A DNA stretch of 64,000 nt, from NCBI RefSeq assembly GCF_030253575.1, contig NC_080564.1:7546501-7610500 (forward strand). Reading direction: 5' to 3'. Position 1 is the first letter of the stretch; every line of letters begins with the position of its first letter. A program made the position numbers and the translations under genes. Of this stretch, positions 1 through 11,984 are shown piece by piece. The stretch comes from Rhododendron vialii (taxonomy: Eukaryota > Streptophyta > Magnoliopsida > Ericales > Ericaceae). Under the pieces are notes generated by a model. The model saw only the letters and a program-made list of their open reading frames with translations, ran no database searches and had not been told where the DNA came from.

Positions 1-514
1 AATGGAAGTGAGAGATTGGACAGAGACAAAATTAGTGTGCTGCTCCAAGGTCTTAAATGCATTTGTAATCTGGTCAGACTGCGCCTGCATTCTGTTTATG
101 GCTGTACTGTCGGATTTTTGAGAGTTATGGACAATAAGTGTAGCAGAACCATGACCAGTGAGTTCAACTAGGTGGAGTGAGAAGACAGATATTGGGGTTT
201 TCTTGGTGGGATGGGAGGCTTCAAGGAGGCCGATGATTGTGGGGGCATTCCGAGGAGTGTGGATGCATGCTAGTATTCGCATCTCGGCATCTGCTTTTGT
301 CTTTTGAATTGTTCTCCTTTTGTAAGGTACAAATTTCCTTGCTGGCCTATAAATTTGTATTAATAGAGGTGTGATGACTGCATTCATAAATATAGTTGTG
401 ATCACCATCATTGTGTATGCTGTATCATCTATAACCTGCAAAACATTGGTTTCTCTGGATGTCATGCCCAATAAACAAACAGATGCGTGGTTGTGCATGC
501 ACGCGCGCGCGCGC

Positions 515-576
<62 letters not shown>

Positions 577-3500
577 TCTGATCTTTCCCATGGTTGAGGC
601 CAATCAATTCAGCGAGGCCTTTGGAGTTCATGAGCAAACCAAGAGCAACTCCTTCACGAAAAGGCATCTTGATAGAGAGTGCAACGAGGACAGTTCCAGC
701 AACTTTGGCAACAGAGGATAGAATACTTGCTATAATTAGTGTAAACCAGGTTGAGGCTCCCTGGATTTTTGAAACATTAGTCTTTAACCCACTACTGACA
801 AAGAAGAGAGGGAGCAGAAAACCCGTAATGAAGTCTTCAAGCCTTTCTACGAGGGTGACTGCAAGAGGGCCGTTTGGAAAAACCAGGCCGAAAACAAAAG
901 CTCCAAAACTCGGATGCACTCCAATGGAATCTGATATGAAACCAAAAATCATTACCCCACCGAGAGCAATGGATATGGTGAAGTTGGTGAAGTTTTCATC
1001 CTCTGGGGTACTTCGCCTTGCTAGCCATGAGATTCCTGGTCGGACTACGAAAATGGAGAACACGATAAAAATTATGCTACTTGCGATCACCCAGAGGGTT
1101 GTTGAGAAAATAGTTTGTGACTCTGCTGTAGAAATGGCAAACACTACGAAAGCTGCTCCGAAAGTGTTATTGAAGAGAGCAGCTGACTGGACTATTTTGC
1201 CAATCTCCATGTCGAGGAGTCTGAACTCTGAAAGGATCCTTGAAACCACAGGAAGTGCAGTGATGGAGAGAAAAATGGAGAAGAAGATAAGGAATGTGTC
1301 TTCCTTCATGGTTGTTTTGTGATGCAAAAAGAAGGAGAAAGCACAGCCTATGAGGAAAGGCAAAAAGATCCCAGAAATGGCAAAGACGAAGGCCTTTTTC
1401 CCATTTTTCCGGATGACCGAGAGGTCCATTTCTAGTCCAATTATGAAGACGAAATAAAGGATACCGATATTGGCTATTGTCTCAAGCAATGCCAGCGATC
1501 CCTTAGCAAATGCGACATCAGTTACCCACTTAAACCGTCCCATTGCTGATGGACCCAAAATTATGCCAGCCTGCAACCATTGAGCAAAACAGAGATGAAG
1601 TAGAAATATTATTTCATGGAGTGTGTCAGTGCCGGTAAATGCAACAGAGTATAAGTTAGTATTCAAAATTCAAGGGGCTAAAATTGAAGCAACTACTATA
1701 ACTACTAGAAAAATTCATGTCCAACTGTTGGTGTGGGAAATTCAGAGCCAAGTGCGAAGCACAATGCATGAAAATTGCTATCAATACCTCGATTGTTATT
1801 ACCCAACGTATGTGAGTGCAAAACAAAAAAAAAAAAAGTTGTTAAAAAGTCATCCCTTGCATCCTGTTGTTCGCAGATTTAACACAATTTGGTGAGCTGA
1901 GATTGTGTTTTTGAACCCGTGTTTGGATATGTCCTTGAACAGGTGCTGACTAAGGAATATCTTGCTTTGTCATCTTCTTCATGTCATTGCTTAGCTTTGC
2001 TTGCTAAACTTCGTACCCCCCCATTCCTTTGTCTTGTGGGGTTTTTTACTTTTCTTTCACATGTCCTTATTTTTAGCTCTGATTTTTAGGTTTTTAGCTG
2101 TCTCATTCGATGACCGAAGTGTATCAATGAAAATCACCATGATAGAAAGACATTTTTCATTTTCTTATACCAAATTGCTAGTTGTCAATTGGTCAAAACC
2201 ATTGAATAAAGACCTACACGGCAATGCAAGTAATAAGTGTCACGAATGATGTTCAAAACGGTACAACAAACTTTGTTTGAACTTGTGTGAAAATATAGGA
2301 TGTCATCAGTGGATAAAAGAGGGTAGTAGAGAGCCTGTTGCTGAATTAGCTAAAAGAATCTAAACTTGAAGACTAACTCAGCCTAGAACATAGCTTGGAG
2401 AACCTGTCTTGGCACTGTTATGTAGAACATTTGGAAAGAAAGAAATAGGATTTTGTTTTGCGCCCTAGTTACACAATTACCCAAATGCCTAAAGGTTTTC
2501 CATTCCTCCAAAATATTTTGGCATGATTACTGTCTAGTTGTGAAGCGTATTTGGCCTCCCGCGGGGAAAATAAAGCTGAATGCATATGAAAGTGCAGCAG
2601 GATATCCAGGCTGAAAGAGGCTTGTGGGTTTATGGATACTATGGCAAAGAGAAAGTGGAACGGTTCATTAAAGCTCAAATTTTGGAACCTATATGAGGCC
2701 AACTCTTATCGTGGAGAAGAATTTCCTGGAAGTTCAAAAATTTTGCTTTTGATTCTCATATAGTTGTCTCATGTCTGGTTGATCCAAGATGGTGCTGCTC
2801 AGAAGTTTTCTCCCAAAGCGCTTGTGGAGGATGCTAGAGTTCGAGTCCTCATGACCAGGTGCAGGTGCTCTATATGTCAATACAATTGTCTTCTCTTTTT
2901 TTGGTTTCTGGGAGATTGTGCATTCATTTCTTCCTATGTACCAGATACATAAAATAAGACAAGGAAACAAGAATTTCAGGGATCTCTAAATGCATTTTCA
3001 CGTTGAATCCACTCTGTGTTAACATTCTAATTTACTTTCTTGAGTTTTGGTTCGTTTAAATCTATAGGTTTCGAAGTAGGCGCTTTCTATCTGAAAATTC
3101 ATTATGAGATACATTATTGATCGTTTAATATCCCAATGTTTTCTTTTTGGTTCCCTTAACTGACAAAATATGTGGATGAATTTGGATGATTACAACTTTT
3201 GGCTTAATTTTTTCTTTTCTTCTTTCTACTATGATGTTCAGAATTGCAGTAGGACCTTCGGTCTGCTCTGATTAGTTTTTTTTTTTTGATCCGGGTCTGC
3301 TCTGATTAGTTGCAATGAGCTTCCTCTGTTCCTCATAGCTAGGAGTATATGACAAAGGAAGCTCTTTCAGAAAGCATTTTTTTGTTCTGCTGAATGTAAT
3401 GACCCATCAATGTGATATACAAAACATGCAGGTACTTGTACTCCCTCCGTCCCAATTTAAATGCTCTCTACGTAAAGTTGTGTCATTTTGACTTAAAAAA

Positions 3501-4122
3501 AAATCGTATTTTTCATAATCTTTTTTGGAACTTTTTTGCACCGTTTGAAAGTACTCATTGAGATCTTTTGAACGATGCAAAACAAAGTTAAAAGCTACTG
3601 TAATTCCAAAAGTACTTTATTTTTAGAGGTCAAAGTTACATGGTCTTCCGTAAGGAGCATTTAAATTGGGACGAAGGGAGTATATTACAAGCAACCAGAC
3701 TATTACAATTTATCACAACGTAATTCATTAAATACCCAATTTACCTGCACATATACATACACATTTATGTAATATATAATTACATTTGACACCCATGTAA
3801 TTATGACTTACACACAGCGCATTTAGTTATGTATGCAAAATGGAGCATGAAATGAAATGTCTTTTGGTAAATGTGACAGGAAGCTTACGATGAGCTCCGC
3901 CAAGATGCGAGGCTGGTTGAGAGGCTTAAGAAGAAGCATGAGCAGGCGACATGTGAGGACAATGAGCACCAATTGGAAGATGAAGATAGGCAGCGAAAAT
4001 CCCATTGGATCCTCATTAACAAATATTCCATTCGTTGTTATCATGGTCCCCGAATAACATACCGTTTCGTTCCCGAGCAGGCCCGGAGCTGTCATGACCT
4101 GCGGCATTTGGTTCGTGCCCAT
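1..4122 (-). CDS. CHX-type monovalent cation/H+ antiporter (CPA2), C-terminus outside window
   Basis: Coding exons on the minus strand are 4122-3889, 1570-575 and 435 to beyond base 1. All junctions are GT-AG and phase 0, giving about 555 residues here against roughly 800 for the family. The protein starts MGTNQMPQVM, has the plant CHX signature near residues 79-90 (GIILGPSAMGR), then alternating hydrophobic helices, FGAFVFGLVFPNGPL, the SGLKTN stretch and, in exon 3, the start of the cytosolic regulatory region (CIHTPRNAPTIIGLLEASHPTK). CHX proteins exchange K+/Na+ for H+ in endomembranes or plasma membrane; AtCHX15 is the closest relative I can recall. Oddity: the conserved Asn-Asp pair of the transport core is Asn-Asn here (residues 212-213, codon 1168-1166). 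Intron 1 (2.3 kb) carries a Stowaway MITE; intron 2 (139 bp) is largely microsatellite. The family call is secure; activity is doubtful. Confidence 0.9.
501..573. repeat. Compound (CG)n-(GA)n microsatellite in CHX intron 2
   Basis: About 15 bp of alternating CG is followed by about 56 bp of GA. It fills half of the 139-bp second intron of the antiporter gene. On the coding strand the splice donor (AAG followed by GTCTCT) is the first dinucleotide step of the CT tract. Confidence 0.95.
3441..3680. mobile_element. Stowaway-like MITE in CHX intron 1
   Basis: A 240-bp element begins CTCCCTCCGTCCCAATTTAA and ends with the inverse (TTAAATTGGGACGAAGGGAG). It is flanked by TA on both sides (3439-3440 and 3681-3682). 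The CTCCCTCCGT terminus and TA target site are hallmarks of Stowaway (Tc1/mariner-derived) MITEs. No coding capacity is seen. Confidence 0.92.
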
Positions 4123-5691
4123 CGTTACGTGTCCTGGAATTCAAACACCACTGCTGCCACCTCGAAAAACAATTCCGGTCGCCAATTCACCTTGTTCAGT
4201 TCCGCACCCAGCACATGGACGTTTCTTATCATTTGGCAAAAATCAAATGAAACCGGGAGAAGATAAACAACAAGGGAGGAGAAAAAGGAGGAAGAAGACC
4301 AGATGGTCAAACTGGTTGTTTCTATTTCTCGACCGTTGGGATTGAAAAAGGAAAGTACAGCTCAGTCTTGCTATTTGTGGCTGCGCCCAGCCCTATTTTG
4401 GCTCCAACTGATCGTTTGGTCAAGGACATACTAAATAAGTAACAACCTGGTCTTGTCTTTGAATTTCGTCAACTAATCCCCATTTGGCTGTTAGTAGGAT
4501 ATCGGAAACTCTTAAGGCCACCGGCCATGGCCACCAACTTGATACCCAATTGACAGCAATTCTCGAATTTGTTTCATCTGCCGCAACACGTTAGCAATTG
4601 TATACTTGATGCATGCCCTGTTGACAGCAATTCTCTCATTTAGATCTTTCGTGGGTCTCGCTAATAATGAACCGAGGAAATGAGCCTATTTATTCAAAGC
4701 AGCATGGAAGCTGGGCGTATTACGAAAAAAGTTTAAACACGTGTTTTGTGAACAGTAAATTTTTCCTTCTGTTTTTCTCTCATTTCCCTCCCGTTTTCTT
4801 TTCTTTTCCTTTCTTTCCATTTTCCATAAGTTCCAAACAAAGCTTTAAGATTTCTGATAAATTTTGTCCATATAGCAGATTGGCAGGCTTCAATACCCCG
4901 ATAGAAGAGATGTTGACAACCCATTCTCCTTCATCACCCATTTCTCCTTTGTCTTACTCTCTAGCTAGGCCAGGTAATTATTTAACATTTCTTTTTGCAA
5001 TTCCATGAACTAAAACTAGGTAATACGAAGTCATGGCCATATCTCCTTAGTTCGAGTTCTTCTAAGGGACTGCTTCTATTTTCTTTTCAATTACAGCTCA
5101 CTCATTCTTCTAGTGCACGTGTTGTTTCCAAAAATTATACCGCGTAAGTTTTAAAGTTAAAACGATCCACAAGTTCCTTTCTATTGTAATACTTACAGTA
5201 GAAAACGGGCACTTCATAAATTTGTTGTGAGCAACTCATATCATCGTATGCTCCTATGGCGTTTCGAAGGGCCAAATTTGGACGTGAACAACATTCATAG
5301 CTGATAGCACCTCCATGGGCTGGGAAAAAAAGTCAAATTAGATTTGAAGTTTCATTTTGGTCAATTTTTTAGACTGGCAAACGAGGTTAGCAGCTCAAAT
5401 AAATGTTTCCTTTTGTGTTGTGCAACAGGCTCCGAAGGACCCAATCCCAACCCAATGATCGTTGAGCAATAGATTACTGGGTTCGGTTTTGGTTTATTCG
5501 GATTACTTCGGCCGAAACAACAACAAAGAACCTTTTTTTTTTTTCCAAAATCCAAAACCATATTGCACCCCATAGCTCAGGAAAATTGAACAAAACAAAA
5601 CTAAGTTTCATCGAACTAAATATTTCTCGAGACATTATAACGTAGAACCACTTACCTTAGACAACACAAAGGAGGAAAATGGCATCATAAC
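4123..5691. other. Intergenic region upstream of the CHX gene
   Basis: This contains the presumed promoter and 5' UTR of the minus-strand antiporter gene. I see only short ORFs without family resemblance and no clear repeat. Nothing further can be assigned. Confidence 0.5.
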
Positions 5692-6070
5692 TAGTGATTA
5701 ACTTATGCATCACAATTTTTTGGTTTTATTCTTATTAAATTTTTTTTTTTGGCAATTGTTAATTTTGTGACAAATTTTTATGTGATATGGGTGAGTAAGG
5801 GCAAGAGAAATAGGAAAAGTGAAAATTTTGACTTTTAAACAAGTATTTTGGGAAAATTCAAGAAAAAGTAAAAAAAATTAATTTTTTGAGCTTTTCTTTA
5901 GATATTTTTCAAAATACTTGTGTAAAAGTTAAATTTTTTTACTTTTTCGATTCCTCACACCCTTACTCACTCATATCACATAATAGTTTAATGTAAAACT
6001 AACAAATGCAAAATAAAATTCAAATAAAGACAAAACCAAAAAATTATGGTGCATAAATTAATCATCACTT
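5692..6070. mobile_element. Foldback (long inverted repeat) MITE
   Basis: The left arm (AGTGATTAACTTATGCATCA onward, through TGATATGGGTGAGTAAGGGC near 5787) is mirrored imperfectly by the right arm (CTTACTCACTCATATCACAT near 5965 to AATTAATCATCACT at 6069). The arms are about 180 bp each with almost no loop, so the unit could fold into one long hairpin. No ORF is present. The superfamily is unclear because the target-site duplication is not obvious. Confidence 0.7.
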
Positions 6071-6340
6071 GGGTGAACGGCCGTTTGTGGTCACTAGATT
6101 GGAGGTAAGTTTTTTTTTTTTAAATATTAATCTTATTTTTTTTTCTATCTCTTTTCTGATTATCCAAAAAGCCTTTTCACAAAATCTAAACCAAATAAAC
6201 TTTTAAATTTTGAAAATTTTGATTATTGTTTATTATCCCCGGCCCCGCGTTTACAAAATCGTGGTTCCGTCTCTGTCTCTGTGCCGCCAACCCGATAGAC
6301 TAGTGTAAAAACAGCCACACAGTTCTTAAATCTGCCACAA

Positions 6341-6389
6341 ATGCGTTCACTTTCTCTACCAAAATTCTCGATTCCCAGAAAATTCCCAG
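6341..6389 (+). other. Candidate upstream coding exon of the DsbA-like gene
   Basis: An ATG at 6341 opens 16 codons plus one base, then meets a good donor (CAG followed by GTTAGT at 6390). Joined to the acceptor TTGCAG ending at 7955, the frame runs uninterrupted into the downstream ATG at 7970. This would add 21 residues (MRSLSLPKFSIPRKFP, then DTNRF). They are Ser/Arg/Lys-rich with no acidic residue in the first 16, like an organelle presequence. The polypyrimidine tract before 7955 is weak. The exon may instead be 5' UTR with an in-frame upstream start. Confidence 0.45.
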
Positions 6390-7969
6390 GTTAGTTTCTT
6401 CCTTTCCAAACAAACAATTGATCGCCAGACACCTGCAATCTTATCAGATGCACTGCTATAATTTCCATTCATTTGGGTTCCTCGTCGTTGTTTGCTGAAT
6501 TTCTGAAAAGTTGAGCGAAATTCGTATGTTTTCCTTTTTGGACTCTTTCTTGCTAAACTGATGGAAGGAAAACCCAACTGCGAATTATTGAATTTCTGTC
6601 GTCTTTACTGTGTTTTATAACGGTGGGGATTGTAAGGAACAACTTGACTTGTGAAGAAAGTTGTGATTTTTGGGGCCGGTTTGCCCAGCTGTTGACTTCA
6701 GGCCCGGAGTTATTCGAGATGCCTGCAAGCTGCCCCGGACATCCGGTTATCCCAAAAAAAAGAAAAATAAAGAAAGTTGTGATTTTTCTGTTTATGCTTT
6801 GTTGAAACTCCTCTATGTAATATTGGATTACCCTATTACAGCGCGGTGTTGCGTGCCTGTGCATACAAACTTTGTGAAATCTGAAAATTTGGAAGTCTCT
6901 CTTATTGCCAGGAGAATTTAACCTCATTTATTAGGGTTGCATGTATAATCTCAACTTCTAAGCAAGACGAAGAGGTAAACGTTAAGTATGACACAGGGAA
7001 TTTAATTTGAACTTTGGAATTCGGTTTGTAGTTGACAGGTGAAAATGGAACATAAATCTTGACTACGGGTTGAACAGCTTGTTGTAGCTGTAAATGTTGC
7101 CTACCTTAAGAAAGTGTGTTTTGTCATTTAACTCCATCGCTCTTTAGCAGGGAAAGACAAAATTAAGTGCTGTTTAGAACTACGATTAAGGAATGGAGGC
7201 GAATTAGAACTACTATTTGTTAGCATAGATAACTTTGAAAGACTAGAGAACGAGAGATTGAAAAGTTGTTTCCCGTAGAAATCGGAAAACTAATGTATTT
7301 GGGGTACCATGTAATCGAAAGAAAATGTCACCACTATGAAGACTCAACCACAAAAGACACAATTTACTGGTGCTTACACGAGGAGAGGGTTTAATCTGCC
7401 ATCCATTTCCTGTTCCATTAAATTTGTAATCAATGTAATGGCACTTCTACATTTAAACAAGCAATTTTCCCAAAGAACGTTTTTATCTGGAAATTTAATG
7501 CAGTGGTCAATAACTTTCAAGTCACCTTCAATCAAGCGTGCTTTGTTTATTTTAGAAGAGGCCATTACTCGGAGCTGAGATGTTTTGTTCGTTTGGGGTC
7601 TTTCTACCATCCTTTTCAGAATTTTCTTTTCAAAAAGTTGTTTAACTTACTTTTTTCAGGGTTTGTTTGTTTAATTTTGTCAATAAAGTTAGAATTTGTT
7701 TTTGGCAAATTCTGGTTAGTTTTACTTATTGGGGAAAAAAAGTTGTCAATGAAGAAAAAAATTAACATATAACTGCAAGTCACTCAAACAAATACTGATT
7801 TGAGTTTTCTTTTCAAAAGAACCATTTCTATGTCTATAAAATTGTAGGTTGTCCAGTAGCAATTGTCATTGCTTCTAAATGCATAAAGAATGAAAGACTA
7901 TTCGTTAATCTTAATCTATTGAGATTGTGATGAGAAGTGAAATCAAAGATTGCAGATACCAACAGGTTC

Positions 7970-10900
7970 ATGGCTCAAGCAGTGTCTCACAACACTGAGA
8001 AGAAGCTTATCAGGATCGATATAAGCTCAGACACTGTATGCCCATGGTGTTTTGTGGGCAAAAGAAATTTGGACCAAGCCATAGCTTCTTCAAAGGATCA
8101 ATATGATTTCGAGGTTCTTCTCTCCGTTCTTCATTGATTCTAACTGTTCCACTTACAGTTTGTGCTTCACTTTTATTTACAATCACTATTTTGGAGATTA
8201 AATGGCACCCCTATCTGCTTAATCCTTCTGCCCCCAAAGAAGGCATTAATAAGAAAGAATTTTACCAAAATAAGTTTGGGTCTCAATCAGGACCTATCAT
8301 TGCTCGGATGACAGAGGTCTTTGCTCTTATTCCTCACATAATTATTAGTAAATTATTTTCCGTCCGTATATACTGATTTTCTCGAATTTGCAGGTTTTCA
8401 GGGGTTTGGGGTTGGAGTACGACATTTCTGGTCTCACGTAAGTGCGGAATAATTATGTGTGAACAAATCATGTTCTAGAGAGGAAAACTGTGATGTGTGA
8501 AGGTGCATTTGTGTAGCACTAACAACGGTTTGGATATGTAGGGGAAATACTTCAGACAGCCACCGACTAATATATTTTGCCGGTCAACAGGGGCTTGATA
8601 AGCAACATAATATCGTGGAAGAGCTGTTCTTTGGCTACTTCACACAGGGAAAGTATATAGGGGACAGGTTAGAGCTGATCTTGGTCAACTCCATTGACCT
8701 TAGAGCTATATTTCTGGCTTGTTGCAGTGGTACCTCTTTGTTGGTGTTTTTTGTGGTTATTTTTGTGTTTCATATGCTCAATTTTTTCCCCCAAAAAATG
8801 TGTTTGTGGCTGTATTATAACAAAGTTAGGTTTGAAGGTGTTTAACTTTATTGTAATCAGAATGCAATAGATTGTTGTGATAGATGCAATCTCTTTTCTT
8901 TTCGGCATTGTGAGTAGTACTTTTCATCGGTGACATTTATGTCATCTATGATCGTCAGAATTCATCTTGGTTATTTAATCAGCTAAATTTTTTTGTCGAG
9001 GGTTAAAAATATCTGCAGTATGTAACCGTATAGGTTTGAATTGGTCATATAAGTTGATAAAACTAGGGTATACCACAAAATGATCTTTTGGAGTCAGATC
9101 ATCACAAGTTGAAATCTCACCTTGGAAAGAACTGAATCATGGAGCTTTGTACATCAACTTCAGTGGAACAAATTATCCATTAATAAACTGATGTAATATT
9201 GAATAGATATGATTATTTTTTTAAGCCACTAACTCAGGTATAATTTTTTCCAGGGAATTCCTGTTGGAATGTGCTAGAAAGGTTGGGGTAGAAGGAGCAG
9301 CAGAGTTTCTTGAGGATCCAAGTAATGGTCTGAAGGAGGTATGGTTCTCTTATTGGACTTTCTCTACGTTCCACTTGATAAGTCGGAAGATTCCAGTGGC
9401 TGAGCTAGCATTCTTAGTTAGTGAGAGCAAAATTTTAAGTCAAGTAGTGCACGGAATTTTTTCTCTATGAAATAAATGAGTAACAATTTTTTTTAAAGAT
9501 GAAACTTGGAATTTTATATACTCCCTCTGTCCCAATTTAATTGTCTTTTTTGGGAGTTCGTGCCACTTTTCAATTGATTATATCTTGCAATTTATAAAGT
9601 TTTATGTGATTTCGAAATATTGTATTATAGAACTAATCAATATCTATCAAACAAGATCCATATTCGATATGAAGTTCATTACGGATTTAAAGATACAACT
9701 CATTTTTTAGCTTGTTAGAATAAAATGAGGGACAATTAAATTGGGACGGAGGGAGTAGTTATTAGTAAGACACAATGCAATCCCACTAAATTTTTATGCT
9801 CCCAAAGTGGTGCATGAATGATAGTGCCATTTATTCTTTTTGAACAGCAATAATAGTGCCATTTAAAGTACTACTAACGGTTTTTTAATATTATATACTA
9901 GTCATCTATTGATTTTCCCTTCGGTTGTTAGAGAGAACGAGATGTTGTAGTCATAAGCGTAAGAAGGCAATATATTTTGATTGTGTTTTTAGAGCAATTT
10001 TATACCTTTTCCAAATGAATGGGGCAATATTGTAAACTTTCTGGGGTCAGATTTGGAGATAGATTTCAAACATGTATAAACAACGGATCTTTGTCAATTG
10101 ACCCCACTCCCACTTGACCACACATGGCTCCACCCATGGAAGATACTGCACGCGCCGCACGTATGTGCTTGAGAGAGAGAGACCAGAAAAGTTGCAAAGG
10201 TTTGGAAATATGTGGTAGAGGTGAGAAGCAGAAGTGAACTTCATTTTTTAAGTTTGGGGACGAAATAAAGTTAAACGCAGGTAATGGGAACAGATTTGTG
10301 TTTGGAAGGATTCTTGCTACGCGATAGAAATCTAGAAATTCATTTCCCAGATTATTAATTATTTAGTCTGGTAGTTCGTAGTTTGTAAAGATGAGAAATT
10401 AGTTGAGGTTTTATCAAGGAGAGGTGAAAATGGAACATGGGTGCTGCTTTGCAGAAGAAATTTATTTTCTTGGGAGGAGTTAAGGAGATTTGAAAGCTCA
10501 TATGCAAATCTGGTAAATAGGGAGGATTGGTTATCGTGGGAGATAACCTCAAATGGAGAGTTCTCGGTTAAATTATTTCATAGTTGTATAGAGAGAGAGA
10601 GAGAGATTTCAGGGAAGCATCCAAATGTTGTGAGCATCCTTTGGGGCAATATGGCACCACCAAGTGTGCAGTTTTGTGGTTGGCTTGCTTTGGCTAGGTC
10701 GACTTAAACATCAGAGCTGTTGTTCAGTCTGGGTATCAAGTTTTGTGGTGGTGCCATGTGGAAAATTTGGATCATTTACTGTTACTGTGTCACAAAGCAT
10801 GGGTGAGTGGGGAAATTTAAGAAAACCAATCCAAATGTTTTGGGCTTGCCATACCAATGGCTATTATTTGATCAATTTGGAAGTGGAGGAACGAGTGTAT

Positions 10901-11984
10901 TTTTTAAGCCAAGGAACCTAACTGGGAAGATGCATTTGGTATTACAAAATTTAGAATTGAAGAATGGGTTAGATGGAGAGAGTTCCAGCATCATTCCTTA
11001 AATTATAGTCTACAAAGTACAACGCATTAAGGCCCCTAAGCTGTTACTGATTGGCTGAGTATTTGATGTGGATGGGTGCAGTTTTTGCAGCTGGTTGCTG
11101 CAGTTTAGTTTTTCGCGACTGATTGCTGCAGTTTTCTTTTTTCTTTTCTTTTTTTGGCAACTGGTTGGTGTAGTTGTTTGCAACTGATAGCTGCACCAAC
11201 TGGTTTGATGCAGTTTTTTGCAACTCGTTTGCTGCAGCTTTGGGTTGTTCTCTTGTTCTGCAGCTTCTGGTCTTTTGTGGTTGTTGGTATCTTACCAGCT
11301 TGTTTTCGGGCTTCCAAAAGCATTTACTTGTCAGGGATTGTACATTCTGCTATAGCGTTGAGCGTCCTTGGCAATTGTTGTTTTCATAATAGTCCATATG
11401 CTCTTCTTGTATTCGTTCTTTTTCTAGTTAATGTGTGCTTTTTGCTGATTTTACAGAGAGCGAGAGAGAGAGAGAGAGAGAGAGAAATGCAGTAGTGGGT
11501 GTCTCAGTAGTGCAAGTTAATCTGTAATTGTGTTGAGGCCAAATGGAGCACTGCATTGGTCTTTTTCTTGTTTGTTCTTCGGTTTTCAAACAAACTCAGG
11601 AAAATCTATCGAAACCTCTAAACACAAATTCCATCCGAAACCATACCACAAGTTTTTCTCCCCTGCTACCAAAAATAAAAAGAACCCTTTTCTTGTTTGT
11701 TTTTTTCCCCCTGATTGAAATTGCTCGTTTTGAACTGTTGAAGGTTAATGAGGAGCTTGAGAAGTACTCCCAGAGCATCACAGGAGTCCCATATTATGTG
11801 GTGGGTGATTAAAATATCGCATCTACTTATTTAAATTCCTATGTGATTATGTTACGTAGTTATGCTAGTGCAATGACCGACGTTATTGTTTTGGCAGATC
11901 AATGGGAAGTTGCAGCTTAGTGGCGGCCAGCCCCCACTTGTCTTCCAGAGAGCTTTTCAAACTGCCGCGAATGGTGGCGCCTAG
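7970..11984 (+). CDS. DsbA-like thioredoxin-fold oxidoreductase (FrnE-type)
   Basis: Exons are 7970-8113, 8197-8316, 8394-8437, 8542-8667, 9254-9338, 11744-11800 and 11898-11984. Together they make 220 residues, the usual length of the family (Arabidopsis At5g38900 type, as I recall). The redox motif C-P-W-C follows strand 1 (DISSDTVCPWCFVGKRNL, about residues 17-34). The cis-proline loop is in TGVPYYV near the exon 6/7 junction, next to INGKLQLSGGQPP. Family members are predicted thiol:disulfide oxidoreductases or isomerases, with substrates largely unknown in plants. The start is ATG 7970 (MAQAVSHNTEKK), with a possible longer form from 6341. The sixth intron (9339-11743) is large and holds a Stowaway MITE and a LINE remnant. 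Confidence 0.92.
9521..9755. mobile_element. Stowaway-like MITE in DsbA-like gene intron
   Basis: A 235-bp element begins CTCCCTCTGTCCCAATTTAA and ends TTAAATTGGGACGGAGGGAG, with flanking TA dinucleotides at 9519-9520 and 9756-9757. Its termini match those of the element at 3441-3680 almost exactly, while the interior differs. Confidence 0.92.
10370..10990 (+). pseudogene. LINE (non-LTR retrotransposon) ORF2 C-terminal remnant
   Basis: The frame at 10441-10707 encodes a stretch resembling the region after reverse transcriptase in plant LINEs. WEELRRFESSYANL is followed by WEITSNGEFSVK and then PPSVQFCGWLAL, the usual W..NGEFSVKS...PP.V.FF.WLAL spacing of zf-RVT domains. Downstream, cysteine-rich fragments continue in other frames to about 10990, so frameshifts have destroyed it. 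It lies inside an intron of the DsbA-like gene. Confidence 0.65.
11461..11485. repeat. (GA)n microsatellite
   Basis: A short GA dinucleotide tract lies in the sixth intron of the DsbA-like gene. Similar short GA/CT tracts occur at 10590, 12181, 30076, 42994, 43178 and 60923. Confidence 0.9.

Noticed and set aside
594..1322. 242-codon plus-strand ORF
   Set aside because: It is antisense to the second exon of the CHX gene, whose frame has clear transporter motifs.
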